A DNA stretch of 64,000 nucleotides from Crenothrix sp043729335 (GTDB taxonomy: Bacteria; Pseudomonadota; Gammaproteobacteria; Methylococcales; Methylomonadaceae). The position numbers and the translations under genes were made by a program. The stretch covers positions 7,688-71,687 of the forward strand of contig NZ_JAYTLQ010000034.1 of NCBI RefSeq assembly GCF_043729335.1. The letters are read 5' to 3'. Position 1 is the stretch's first letter, and each line of letters begins with the position of its first letter. This document shows positions 1-9,016 of this stretch, in pieces. Below the pieces are notes generated by a model that saw only the letters and a program-made list of their open reading frames with translations, did no database searches and had not been told where the DNA came from.

Positions 1-213
1 GCGTAGTTCCGGTATGCCCTTCGTGGTTGGGTAAATTCCCAGGCCTTGGCTGTGCTGTGCCAAAGCGGCTTTAATAAAATCCGGTGTCGGATGCGTGGGT
101 TCGCCTATGGATAATGCGATGTGGGTTTTATCAGCGGGTGGTGTTATACCGTGCTTAAGCTGCGCCAGCTTTTCAAAGGGATAGGGGTGTAAATGCGTTA
201 GATTAGGTGTCAT
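1..213 (-). CDS. dapC: Succinyldiaminopimelate transaminase, N-terminal part (cut by window edge)
   Basis: Translating the minus strand from the ATG at 211-213 gives 71 open codons that run off the window start. The N-terminus reads MTPNLTHLHPYPFEKL and continues with ALSIGEPTHPTPDFI and YPTTKGIPELR, the pattern of the DapC branch of fold-type I PLP aminotransferases. The family makes N-succinyl-LL-diaminopimelate for lysine and peptidoglycan synthesis. The PLP lysine lies outside the window. The start lies 3 bp after the stop of the upstream M48 protease gene on the same strand, so the two are probably co-transcribed. The family call is fairly secure, but a related aminotransferase cannot be excluded from 71 residues. 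Confidence 0.8.
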   Translation of the reverse strand, partial: MTPNLTHLHPYPFEKLAQLKHGITPPADKTHIALSIGEPTHPTPDFIKAALAQHSQGLGIYPTTKGIPELR

Positions 214-216
214 GCG

Positions 217-1005
217 TTATGAACATCTCGGTTGCTTGCCCATCGCCTGTGCTTGCTGAAAAAAACTCATCGCTTGTGGCATGTGCTGCTCTAAATCTTG
301 AATACGAGTCGCGTGCGAGGGATGGGTCGACATAAATTCTGAAGGCTGATTCCCTTGCGATGCCTGTTCCATACGCTGCCATAAGCCAATACTTTCACGC
401 GGATCAAATCCGGCTTTGGCCATCAGGTCAATGCCAATAATATCCGCTTCACTTTCTTGCGTACGGCCATAGGGCATGAGTACGCCATATTGTGCGCCAA
501 CACCCAACAGACCAAAGCCTAATTGACCTAAGGCACTGGTCGGTGCGCCTGCGATGGCTTGTACCACGGATAAGCCTTGGCTCATGGCCATTTCTTGAGA
601 CGCGCGTTCATTACTGTGTTTTGCCATAACGTGGCCAATTTCATGGCCAATCACCGCAGCCAGTTGATCTTGATTGGCGACCAGTGTCAGTAGGCCGGTA
701 TGAACGCCTATTTTGTTGCCGGGCAAGGCAAACGCATTGGGTGATTTATCGTTGAAAACCACCACTTCCCATTGGCCTGCGCCTAACTCGCGGGTAATAG
801 CTTGGGCGACACATTGGGTTAAGTGGTTGTATTTGGCATTATTGCTGACTGGCTTGTCTTTTTTCAAGGTTTCGAAAGCTTGCAGCCCCATGTTATCAAT
901 TTGTGTTTCAGGCATCATGATAAACTGGCTTCTACCGGTAGGGCTGGTAACGCAAGCACTCAGCAATAAAGCCGATAACAGTACAGACATTTTTTGTTTG
1001 AACAT
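217..1005 (-). CDS. M48-family metalloprotease lipoprotein (LoiP/YggG-like)
   Basis: A 262-residue protein with a lipoprotein signal: hydrophobic residues 7-17, then the lipobox LLSAC with Cys18. The zinc motif HEIGH is at 121-125 and the third ligand, Glu186, sits in ESEAD, as in M48 peptidases. A glycine-rich stretch (about 152-175) separates them. Proteins of this type are periplasm-facing proteases, probably anchored to the outer membrane, that take part in envelope quality control. The start is the only good ATG before the signal peptide. It is followed directly by dapC. The class is clear; the substrate is unknown. Confidence 0.88.
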   Translation of the reverse strand: MFKQKMSVLLSALLLSACVTSPTGRSQFIMMPETQIDNMGLQAFETLKKDKPVSNNAKYNHLTQCVAQAITRELGAGQWEVVVFNDKSPNAFALPGNKIGVHTGLLTLVANQDQLAAVIGHEIGHVMAKHSNERASQEMAMSQGLSVVQAIAGAPTSALGQLGFGLLGVGAQYGVLMPYGRTQESEADIIGIDLMAKAGFDPRESIGLWQRMEQASQGNQPSEFMSTHPSHATRIQDLEQHMPQAMSFFQQAQAMGKQPRCS

Positions 1006-1165
1006 AATCGTGGCCGCTAGTGGTTATTAATAGCCGCCATTTTAGCGCAACTTTATTAGCTTGGAATTAAAATTGTTGGGCTTTTTTCAGGGCGTATGGA
1101 TTTGACTGTGAAACCAATGGGGGTTTTTGGGTAAGGTGATTTATGATGTAGCATTAAATTAGCAA

Positions 1166-1564
1166 TTATGGCAAATAGACCTGCGATACTATGCCTTCCT
1201 GTATTGCTTTTTTGCAAAAACCTTCATCAAATGTGTAAAACAGCATAGTGGGCGTATTTGCTAGGTGCAAGGCATCAGCGAAATCAGCCCCTAAGCGATA
1301 GTAGCAGATTGCATTCATTAACGCTGTTTCATCCTCACAAATAATTTGCATTTTTTGCAACAAAATCCCAAAAAAATCAGCGATTTCAACAGATGTTCGT
1401 TTATAACGGGAGCGTAAAACCCATTCCGTTTCAAGCTGAACGGTACGACTTATAAAAAGTTGATGCTGTTGTATCAGTGACAGAACTTTTTGATATTGCA
1501 GTTCGTCGTCGCGCATAGCGAGGCGTATGATAATATTCGTGTCAACGGCAACAATTGAGCTCAT
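1166..1564 (-). CDS. PIN-domain ribonuclease toxin (VapC-like)
   Basis: A 132-residue PIN protein. The acidic residues expected at a PIN active site are present: Asp in VAVDTN near the N-terminus, Glu in LETEW, Asp in GADFADALHLA and Asp in TFDEGF. PIN toxins are Mg-dependent RNases. The ATG overlaps the antitoxin stop as ATGA (1561-1564), which is why I chose this start over an in-frame ATG nine codons upstream inside the antitoxin gene. The overlap implies translational coupling with the AbrB-type partner. All acidic residues are intact, so the toxin may be functional. Confidence 0.85.
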   Translation of the reverse strand: MSSIVAVDTNIIIRLAMRDDELQYQKVLSLIQQHQLFISRTVQLETEWVLRSRYKRTSVEIADFFGILLQKMQIICEDETALMNAICYYRLGADFADALHLANTPTMLFYTFDEGFCKKAIQEGIVSQVYLP

Positions 1565-1803
1565 TCTTGGGTTAAATGAACAGGCTTGCAAAGCTGTTCT
1601 GTGGATAAGACGATGGTATTGTTTTTAAAAAAACCACCTAAATCAGAAATATCATCACTTTTTGGATAGTGTGTTGGACGCAAAACTACGGTGTCACCAA
1701 TACGCAACATTTCCACTTCGGAATGGCCTTTCCAGGTATTAATCTGTAGTATTTCTAGCGGTAAGGTGATTTGACCTTGCGGGGAAATGGATAAGGTTGT
1801 CAT
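1561..1803 (-). CDS. AbrB/MazE-type antitoxin for the adjacent PIN toxin
   Basis: An 80-residue protein. Its first half has the swapped-hairpin AbrB pattern (LSISPQGQITLPLEIL, then EMLRIGDTVVLRP); the C-terminal half is the likely toxin-binding tail. Antitoxins of this kind bind their own promoter and neutralise the toxin. The gene comes first in the pair and overlaps the toxin by 4 bp, the standard antitoxin-toxin order. The J-domain gene ends 9 bp upstream on the same strand, so the pair may also be read from that transcript. Confidence 0.8.
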   Translation of the reverse strand: MTTLSISPQGQITLPLEILQINTWKGHSEVEMLRIGDTVVLRPTHYPKSDDISDLGGFFKNNTIVLSTEQLCKPVHLTQE

Positions 1804-1811
1804 TATTACCC

Positions 1812-2954
1812 TTAAAAATTAAATGGGAAATCATCCATAAACAAGTCATCGTAATTGTTTTGGTAAGTGTCTTTTGGGATTTTATATTTTTTCAACCAGG
1901 CTTTAAACGCGTCGGGCTGTTCAAATAAAGCCAGCTCTTTTTTTATGGCTTTTATGTCTTTTTGCACATCACGCATGTCATTTGCTAATTTTAACAGCAA
2001 TTGCGCGGGTGAAATTTTGCCATAAAAGGGCATGCTGCATTGTAACCTCGAAATTTCTTCAATTTGGTAAATTTCTTGGGTTAATTCAGATAACTGGTCT
2101 TTGAGTATCTTATTGAAATATTTTAAGCGGCTGTCAGCCATTTGGCTTAGTTGCGTGGCATCAATTTGTTCGACCTCTAATTGCAATTCCAGCAGCTGCA
2201 ATAAATCTTTTTTGCCGTAAGCAATATTAACGCGCTGCATCAATTCAGTTTTGCGTAGGCGTTCTTGTTCATCCGGTTCACGATCAGGGTGTAATACCGC
2301 CACTAATTTGCGATATACCTCTTGCACGGATTTGCTGGCTTGTGCCTCTTCTTCTTGCAGACGTGCTTCCCTGGCCAGTTGGGTTTTAGTCTTTTTTCGC
2401 TCTATTTTCGGTTCAGCTTGGGCTTCTTGATGTTCACGCATTTTTTCGTGCAAGTGTGCCTGAAAATTCTCCGGCGAACTAAGGTCAATATCATCACCTA
2501 AATCGATGTTAAACATATTTTTGGCCATGTTTCTCATCATTTCGCCAAGCACTTCTTTATTTTCTTCGGTGGCGGTATCGTAATCTTCATCGCTGTATTT
2601 ATTGAACAAAGATTTCACTGCATCGGTGTTCATTTCAACAATCAATTGGCCGCATACCTCAGCAATGAGATGTTTTATCTTGGCCTTGTCGGTTTTTTTA
2701 ATCGACGCATCATCGTAATACCGATCTAAACGTTGTGCCCATTCAAATTGATGCTGATACAGGGTATCGACCAGCGGATTGAATTCCTGCTCAGATTTTT
2801 GACGGTACACGGGCAGGGCTTCTTTCCAGGCCAATAAAGATTTTTTTTGCTGGTCAATTTTTTTGCTCAGGGTATTAAACAGTTTTTGTGCGGCTGATAA
2901 GGTTTTATCCTGCGCTTTTGGCGCAATGTGGACTATCTTGTTGGCTAGTGTCAT
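1812..2954 (-). CDS. J-domain protein with C-terminal J domain
   Basis: A 380-residue soluble, highly charged protein. The J-domain signature lies in the second half: SVQEVYRKLVAVLHPDREPDEQ, with the HPD tripeptide at 222-224, which stimulates Hsp70 ATPase. Residues 20-200 are helical and Lys/Glu-rich, with no zinc-finger or G/F linker, so it is not canonical DnaJ. A helical tail follows (about 265-350). It is probably a specialised Hsp70 co-chaperone of unknown client. The start ATG at 2952-2954 is the first in the open frame; a palindromic repeat begins 44 bp upstream. Confidence 0.7.
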   Translation of the reverse strand: MTLANKIVHIAPKAQDKTLSAAQKLFNTLSKKIDQQKKSLLAWKEALPVYRQKSEQEFNPLVDTLYQHQFEWAQRLDRYYDDASIKKTDKAKIKHLIAEVCGQLIVEMNTDAVKSLFNKYSDEDYDTATEENKEVLGEMMRNMAKNMFNIDLGDDIDLSSPENFQAHLHEKMREHQEAQAEPKIERKKTKTQLAREARLQEEEAQASKSVQEVYRKLVAVLHPDREPDEQERLRKTELMQRVNIAYGKKDLLQLLELQLEVEQIDATQLSQMADSRLKYFNKILKDQLSELTQEIYQIEEISRLQCSMPFYGKISPAQLLLKLANDMRDVQKDIKAIKKELALFEQPDAFKAWLKKYKIPKDTYQNNYDDLFMDDFPFNF

Positions 2955-2997
2955 GTTGTCGGTGTTGGTAATGATCGAATAAGGTATGTGTTAAAAG

Positions 2998-3156
2998 AGT
3001 CTAGTACTCAGTCAATCTTATTTTGTCAGTCAGATATTTTAAAAAACCGTTCGTGGTGAGCTTGTCGAACCATGAACTACAAGTCCTTCGACAGGCTCAG
3101 GACGAACGGAGTATTTTATAGTACTCGACATTATAAAGCTGACTAAGTACTAGACT
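2998..3156. repeat. Palindromic MITE-like element with REP-type core
   Basis: The ends are inverted copies: AGTCTAGTACTCAGTCA at 2998-3014 matches the complement of the sequence ending at 3156. Inside, CCGTTCGTGGTGAGCTTG (from 3048) pairs with the complement of CAGGACGAACGG (to 3109), forming a long hairpin around about 25 unpaired bases. The inner GTTCG...GAGC(T/C)TGTCGAA core recurs at 35470, 50025 and 63942, but the outer arms here differ from those copies. It lies between the divergent J-domain and mlaA genes and encodes nothing. Confidence 0.8.
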
Positions 3157-3213
3157 ATTATTAACCTATCCACTCGATAATTTAATTCCGCTACCACCGA
3201 TTGGAAAATGTGT

Positions 3214-4167
3214 ATGAAAATGCCAAAAAACCCTGCTCGAAGCCCGATTTTACTGTTTACCTTAATTACCGCAATGGGTATTAGCGGATGCGCGACTAAA
3301 AAAGTAGCCACAAATCCGGATGATCCCATGGAATCATGGAACCGCAGTACCTTTTCCTTCAATAACGATGTAGACAAGGCGGTGCTAAAACCGATGGCCA
3401 AAGGTTATCAAGAGGTGGCGCCAACTCCAGTTAACAAAGGTGTCACTAATTTCTTCAGCAATATTAATGATGTAGGCGTCTCAGTTAATGATTTATTGCA
3501 GCTTAAGTTTATCCAAAGTGGCATGGATGTGAGTCGTTTTGTGATTAACTCCACCGTTGGCCTAGCGGGTATTTTTGATGTCGCCTCAAAACTTAACTTG
3601 CCTAAACATAACGAAGATTTTGGCCAAACCTTAGGTTTTTGGGGCGTACCTTCAGGTTCTTACACGGTATTACCGCTTTTGGGTGCCAGTTCGCCTCGGG
3701 ACGCGGTGGGTCTAGTGGGTGATGCGCTGCTAAATCCGCTTACTTACGTTTCGCTGTTTGGTGGCGTGGCCGCCAATGCCGCAACCACCGGCTCAACCGT
3801 ATTAGATGTTACCGACACCCGATCTGATGTGATGTCGACGGAAAAAATTGTTGATGAAGGCGCAGTGGATCGCTACGACTTTATTAAAAATGCCTACCAG
3901 CAACACCGCGAATATCTGATTCATGATGGCAATCCGCCTGAAGATAGCGATGATTTGCTATCAGAAGACCCCAGCACTTCCCCTTCTGGTATTGATCAAA
4001 ATACTGCCGCTGCCCAAATAGGTAATTCGGGTAATGGCATTTTAACTAACATTGGCGGCAGCGTTCCTGTAATCAACAATTCTAAAACACTAGAGCCGGT
4101 AGAAAATGGTCCGGTTCCCATTATCGATAACTCCAAACATTTTCTAGAATTGTCTGCTCCGGATTAA
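3214..4167 (+). CDS. mlaA: MlaA (VacJ) outer-membrane lipoprotein of phospholipid retrograde transport
   Basis: 317 residues from the chosen ATG, with a lipoprotein signal ending in ISGC. The MlaA family pattern follows: DPMESWNRSTFSFNNDVDKAVLKP, NDLLQ, RFVINSTVGLAGIFDVA and DFGQTLGFWGVPSGSYTVLPLLG. MlaA removes misplaced phospholipids from the outer leaflet of the outer membrane and passes them to MlaC. An ATG at 3208 is also in frame, but GGAAA at 3203 is spaced correctly only for 3214. The last 70 residues are a low-complexity Asn/Ser/Pro tail beyond the core. The next gene overlaps by 1 bp. Confidence 0.88.
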   Translation: MKMPKNPARSPILLFTLITAMGISGCATKKVATNPDDPMESWNRSTFSFNNDVDKAVLKPMAKGYQEVAPTPVNKGVTNFFSNINDVGVSVNDLLQLKFIQSGMDVSRFVINSTVGLAGIFDVASKLNLPKHNEDFGQTLGFWGVPSGSYTVLPLLGASSPRDAVGLVGDALLNPLTYVSLFGGVAANAATTGSTVLDVTDTRSDVMSTEKIVDEGAVDRYDFIKNAYQQHREYLIHDGNPPEDSDDLLSEDPSTSPSGIDQNTAAAQIGNSGNGILTNIGGSVPVINNSKTLEPVENGPVPIIDNSKHFLELSAPD

Positions 4168-6485
4168 TGATTATGCCCAAAGCACCTTACCCTGATAATT
4201 GGTATGAAATTGATACGACGCTCTATAATCGATCGGTAAAAATTTTTAGCGCCGTCAAAAAAATGCTCGGCGTTAAAATGATGCTGCATGGCGATGCGCA
4301 GGTACAAGAAGGCGATATTTTTTTATTCAATCATTTTGCCCGCTTTGAAACCTTTATTCCGCAATTTTTAATTTTTGAGCAAACGGGTGCCTACAGTTGC
4401 GCGATTGCTTCCAGCGAATTTTTTAAGGGCGATACCTTACTGGCCAATTATTTGCAAAAAGTGGGGGCAATTCCACACGATCACCCGCGCATTTTTAGCC
4501 TTTTGGCGGCACAAATACTGCGCGGACATAAGGTTATTATTTTTCCGGAAGGCGGGATGGTCAAAGACCATCGAGTACTCGACCATCAAGGCGAGTACAA
4601 TATTTATTCGCGTATTACTGGCGAAAGACGTAAACAGCACACCGGTGCTGCGGTATTGGCAGAAGGGCTTGAACTCTTTAAAACGGTGATCCGTCATGCT
4701 TATACCACTAAAAATCACGCCCAACTTGTGTACTGGAAAGAGCACCTGCAACTCGATAGCTTAGATCAGCTACTAGTAGGCGCTTTAAAACCTACCCGTA
4801 TTATCCCCGCCAATATTACCTTTTACCCCATCCGAAGTTCAGCAAACTGGTTGTCTAATGGTGTTGAATTATTTACTGACAATTTAAGTTTCAGACAAAC
4901 CGAAGAATTATTGGTCGAAGGCAATATTCTCCTCAAAAATACCGATATGGATATTCGCATGGGAAAGGCTATCGATCCCTACGCTTATTCACCTTGGTGG
5001 GCACGTTATATTTTAAAAAACATAGCGTCCGAGTTTAATAACCTCGATGATGTATTTGCCGTTAATTCCGCCCCTAAAAACCTTAAGCAGCGCCTGCTAT
5101 CGAGCTATCTTAAAAAAAGTGCCAATGCCACCCGCAATGAGTACATGAAAGCTATTTATGACAACGTCACTATCAACCTGAGCCATCTTGCGGCTACCCT
5201 GATTATGGTTTGTGTCGAAAAGGGCCGTATGTCTATTCCGCGCCAAGATTTTTTTACCTCCCTGTACGTGGCGGTTAAACACTTACAGCACAATACCAGT
5301 GTTCATTTGCATCGAAGCCTGCTTAACCCATTGGACTACAGCGATTTAATGGCCGGAACCAGCAAACGCTTTCAGCAATTTATTCATGTTGCCGCTAGTA
5401 GCCAATTGCTTATTGAGCATGAAGACGGTTACGAATTCTTACCCAAACTGTTAAAAGAACAAGATTTTGACAGCATTCGCCTGGAAAATATCATTGCCGT
5501 TTACGACAACGAAGTAGAGCCGATTACCGCCATTCGCGATGTTATCGTCAATGCACTGGAGAATTGTAAAACCTTTGATAAAAAACAACTGGCGGCCTGG
5601 TATTTTGAAGATGAATGCCGTGATTTAAGTTGGGAAACCCGGGCTTATAATAAAAGCAAGTACGATGACATCAATAGCCAGGAAACTGCCGAAGCCGATG
5701 CAACGCCTTTTTTACTGACCTCTGAGAACAGCAATGGCCTGGGCGTATTGCTGATTCATGGTTTACTGGCTAGCCCTGCGGAATTGAGAGATTATGGCAA
5801 TTATCTTGCACAGCAAGGTTATACGGTTATGGGCGTGCGCCTAAAGGGCCATGGCTCTTCGCCTTATGCCCTGCGCAAACAAACTTGGGAAGATTGGTAT
5901 GCCTCTGTCTTAAGAAGCTTTACTATTTTAACCGCGCATTGCCCACATATTTTCGTCAGCGGATTTTCAACAGGCGGTGCATTGGCACTTAAACTGGCCT
6001 CTGAAAGACACCCAGAAATTATCGGGGTATGCGCCACTGCCGTGCCCATCAAATTTGTTAATCCAGCCTTTATGCTGGTGCCGTTATTACACAGTGCCAA
6101 CCGACTGATAGATTGGTTTTCATCTTATGAAGGCATCAAACCTTTTATCGAAAATGATTCCGAACATCCGCTGGTCAATTACCATCATGTCCCGGTCAAA
6201 AGCTTGTATGAATTACGTCGGCTGATTGAGGCCACCACTGAATTCTTACCCCGAATTAACATACCGGTCCTGATTGTTCAGGCCGATAATGACCCAGTTG
6301 TCTCACCTAAAAGTGCCCATGACATTATGGCAAAACTCACTACGCCGGAAAAACAACTGGTCATCATTAACGCCAATCATCACGGCATTTTGATGGAAAA
6401 TATCGGCGGAACCTGGGAAACCATACATGACTTTATGTGTCGCTGCCAACCGGTTAAAACTTGTCTATCCGCTTTTGTCGATTAA
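4167..6485 (+). CDS. Fusion protein: PlsC-like acyltransferase plus alpha/beta-hydrolase
   Basis: 772 residues. Residues about 45-240 resemble a glycerolipid acyltransferase: FNHFARFE at 54-61 is an NHx4(D/E) motif with Glu in place of Asp, and FPEGG is at 126-130. Residues about 525-755 form an alpha/beta hydrolase of the monoacylglycerol-lipase/carboxylesterase type, with LLIHGLLASP, nucleophile elbow GFSTGG (Ser601), probable acid Asp709 and His739. No signal peptide or clear transmembrane helix. It overlaps mlaA by 1 bp, suggesting that it processes lipids connected with outer-membrane asymmetry; this is inferred from context. Domain calls are good but substrates are unknown. The 3' end overlaps the convergent PepSY gene by 32 bp. 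Confidence 0.75.
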   Translation: MIMPKAPYPDNWYEIDTTLYNRSVKIFSAVKKMLGVKMMLHGDAQVQEGDIFLFNHFARFETFIPQFLIFEQTGAYSCAIASSEFFKGDTLLANYLQKVGAIPHDHPRIFSLLAAQILRGHKVIIFPEGGMVKDHRVLDHQGEYNIYSRITGERRKQHTGAAVLAEGLELFKTVIRHAYTTKNHAQLVYWKEHLQLDSLDQLLVGALKPTRIIPANITFYPIRSSANWLSNGVELFTDNLSFRQTEELLVEGNILLKNTDMDIRMGKAIDPYAYSPWWARYILKNIASEFNNLDDVFAVNSAPKNLKQRLLSSYLKKSANATRNEYMKAIYDNVTINLSHLAATLIMVCVEKGRMSIPRQDFFTSLYVAVKHLQHNTSVHLHRSLLNPLDYSDLMAGTSKRFQQFIHVAASSQLLIEHEDGYEFLPKLLKEQDFDSIRLENIIAVYDNEVEPITAIRDVIVNALENCKTFDKKQLAAWYFEDECRDLSWETRAYNKSKYDDINSQETAEADATPFLLTSENSNGLGVLLIHGLLASPAELRDYGNYLAQQGYTVMGVRLKGHGSSPYALRKQTWEDWYASVLRSFTILTAHCPHIFVSGFSTGGALALKLASERHPEIIGVCATAVPIKFVNPAFMLVPLLHSANRLIDWFSSYEGIKPFIENDSEHPLVNYHHVPVKSLYELRRLIEATTEFLPRINIPVLIVQADNDPVVSPKSAHDIMAKLTTPEKQLVIINANHHGILMENIGGTWETIHDFMCRCQPVKTCLSAFVD

Positions 6486-7797
6486 GCCACGCTGCACGTA
6501 ACCGATAATAACCATGTAGCAACCTGATACCAGCAAGCTTAATGTACGGCAGGGCCGTTTTTATCGCTATTTCGCTAACGCGATGTAGTTTAACGACACT
6601 CAAGTAAACCGTTTTTAACGCACGTTGCCCCAACGCTTTAAACCTAGCCCAATTCACAGGCCTATCCTGGACTTTACCGCGCCGATGTAACCAGCGCAGC
6701 ACGCCACTGACATATAAAAAGCACACTCCAAACCCTGACAAAAACCAGATAAAACGCCCCTTAGCGCCTAATGCTTCACCGGTATGCACCGGCCAAATCC
6801 ACGTTAAAGCGGTTTCGCCTGTACTAAATCGAAACGGATCACGCACTTCTCGGGCCTGCCCACTCCAGCGATCTACCCACACCGTAGTAAACGGATGTCG
6901 CTCATTAATCTCGCCTGCTTGCCGTAAATTAATCCGATAAATACCACTATTGCCCGCCGGTGTAGTAATACGTCTTAACTTGCCTCTGGGAAACGCACCC
7001 CGGGCAATAAACTCAGCGGATTCCAAACCGGTAGGATGATCATTAGGGTTTGCCGTGCTTTCAATGGTACGTCCGGTTTCGCCATGCGCCATGCCCGACG
7101 AACCCACCACCGTTTCTAATAGCTTAGGGTAACTGAGCATAAAACCGGTGATGGCCAATAATAACAACCCGGGCGCTACAAAAATCCCCGTAACCCGATG
7201 CACATCAAATAAAAGCCTTATGATACCGTTGCGATAATTAATTTTTAACGCCGAAACAATATTTCCTAAACCCGGCCACCATAAATACACGCCGCTGCAC
7301 ACAGAAATACTCAATAATGCGCCTAAAATTCCCACGGTATTCCAGCCAAAGCGGTTCATTAATAACTGGGTGTGTAAATCCAGCAGCCACGTGGTTACGG
7401 TTTGTCCCCAAAAGCGACTGGCAACCACTTCTGCGGTATATGGATTTACTGACACCATCAACGGCGCATATAATTCAAAAAAGGTTTCTGTGGGCTTATC
7501 GTACCAGGCGGTCATCATGCTATGCGGCGATTGTGGCATCTCTAATGTCCAAGAACCGTAGCGCTTAGGATGGGCACTGCGCACTGCGGACATAATATGA
7601 TCGAGTGACTGCCATTCACCCTGCGGGTTATTAATGACCAATTGCGGATTAAGGAATTCGTCTATGTCTTCCCGGTACACACTGATACTCCCGGTCAGAC
7701 CCACCAGTACAAAAAACAACCCGGCAATTAACGCCAGCCACAAATGAACTTTTAAGCACATTAACCGCAGTGATAAACCTTGAAAAAAACTTCGCAT
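6454..7797 (-). CDS. PepSY-associated transmembrane protein
   Basis: 447 residues with a strong first helix at about 18-38 (HLWLALIAGLFFVLVGLTGSI), then a periplasmic PepSY region. Further helices include LGALLSISVCSGVYLWWP, VAPGLLLLAITGFMLSYP and FIWFLSGFGVCFLYVSGVL. This is the PepSY_TM architecture, often found next to TonB receptors and suspected of ferric-siderophore reduction. No receptor gene is present here. The gene converges on the acyltransferase-hydrolase gene with overlapping 3' ends. Confidence 0.75.
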   Translation of the reverse strand: MRSFFQGLSLRLMCLKVHLWLALIAGLFFVLVGLTGSISVYREDIDEFLNPQLVINNPQGEWQSLDHIMSAVRSAHPKRYGSWTLEMPQSPHSMMTAWYDKPTETFFELYAPLMVSVNPYTAEVVASRFWGQTVTTWLLDLHTQLLMNRFGWNTVGILGALLSISVCSGVYLWWPGLGNIVSALKINYRNGIIRLLFDVHRVTGIFVAPGLLLLAITGFMLSYPKLLETVVGSSGMAHGETGRTIESTANPNDHPTGLESAEFIARGAFPRGKLRRITTPAGNSGIYRINLRQAGEINERHPFTTVWVDRWSGQAREVRDPFRFSTGETALTWIWPVHTGEALGAKGRFIWFLSGFGVCFLYVSGVLRWLHRRGKVQDRPVNWARFKALGQRALKTVYLSVVKLHRVSEIAIKTALPYIKLAGIRLLHGYYRLRAAWLNRQKRIDKF

Positions 7798-7897
7798 AAC
7801 CCTGTTTTAGATTAAAATAAATATTATCCCATACTCATCATGAATTGGATCAATCGTTCGGCTAGAACCACAAAACTAAAAACCAGCAAATGTCACT

Positions 7898-8749
7898 ATG
7901 TCTCCCACATTAACAACCACTGACCACAGCCGCGATATTGCCGGGTTAAAATATATTTATCCGGTTATATCAAGACGTGCAGGCGGTTTATCGATAGGGG
8001 TTAATTTCAATACCAACAATGCCTGTAACTGGCGCTGTGTATACTGTCAAGTGCCGGAACTTACCATCGGCACGGCACCAGACCTAGATTTTAAGCTGCT
8101 GGAAGACGAGTTGCGCTTTTTTCTTACTAACGTTTTGCACGGTGATTTTTACCAGCGTTTTAACATTGCTGAAAACCAGCGCGTGATCAAAGATATTGCC
8201 ATTTCCGGCAATGGCGAACCCACTACTTTACAAGATTTCGCTAAAGCGGTAGAGCTCATTGGTAAAATAGCAACGGAAATGGGGGTATTCCCCCAAAGCC
8301 ATTTTGTGTTGATCACCAACGGCAGCTTAGTGCATTTGCCTAGAGTTCAACATGGCTTGCAAGCTTTAAAAAACTACGGCGGGGAAGTGTGGTTTAAACT
8401 GGACAGCGCTACTGATCAAGGCCGCGCACTAATCAACAATTGCGCACAAAGCGCCGAAACCAGTTTAAAAAACTTAACGCTATCAGCCAGTCTTTGCCCT
8501 ACAAAACTGCAAACCTGTTTATTTAATTACAACGAAGCGGGGTTTTCTGCCGTCGAACAAGAGGCATTGCTAAGCTTGCTACAGATCATTAAAAATGACA
8601 CGCCAGTAACAACAGTGATGCTATACACATTAGCTAGGGCTTCTTTACAGCCAGAAGCGAATCTCCTAAAAAAATTATCTTTGGATGAATTAAGCGTCTT
8701 TGCTGCAAAAATCAAAGCATTAGGCTTTCATGTGGGCATTAATGCCTGA
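7898..8749 (+). CDS. Radical SAM protein of unknown function
   Basis: 283 residues. The 4Fe-4S motif CNWRCVYC gives Cys43, Cys47 and Cys50 (CxxxCxxC). ISGNGEPTT fits the GGEP-like SAM-binding segment of radical SAM barrels, and LITNGSL is the next typical strand. The N-terminus (KYIYPVISRRAGGLSIGVNF) and a short C-terminal region complete a single-domain enzyme with no extra cluster domain. The reaction cannot be read from the sequence; it resembles small wyosine-type or activating-enzyme radical SAM proteins only in the barrel. It stands alone between the PepSY gene and tRNA-Leu. Confidence 0.7.
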   Translation: MSPTLTTTDHSRDIAGLKYIYPVISRRAGGLSIGVNFNTNNACNWRCVYCQVPELTIGTAPDLDFKLLEDELRFFLTNVLHGDFYQRFNIAENQRVIKDIAISGNGEPTTLQDFAKAVELIGKIATEMGVFPQSHFVLITNGSLVHLPRVQHGLQALKNYGGEVWFKLDSATDQGRALINNCAQSAETSLKNLTLSASLCPTKLQTCLFNYNEAGFSAVEQEALLSLLQIIKNDTPVTTVMLYTLARASLQPEANLLKKLSLDELSVFAAKIKALGFHVGINA

Positions 8750-8824
8750 AAAGGTAGACCCTGCACTAAATTAACACTTGTTGTCATACTAAACTTACCT
8801 TTATAATGCCAGGTTCAGCTATGT

Positions 8825-8909
<85 letters not shown>

Positions 8910-9016
8910 CTTAATTACTAAAATTAGCTACACTTTTAAGTTAGCTAAGTTTTCAGGTCTTTTGAGCCGCCATCGGTACTCCATAAAATTCATCGTAACT
9001 TATTTGAGGTAAAGAA

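Noticed and set aside
713..1030. Plus-strand frame opposite the M48 protease gene
   Set aside because: Shadow of the real minus-strand gene with its signal peptide and HEIGH motif; no ribosome site.
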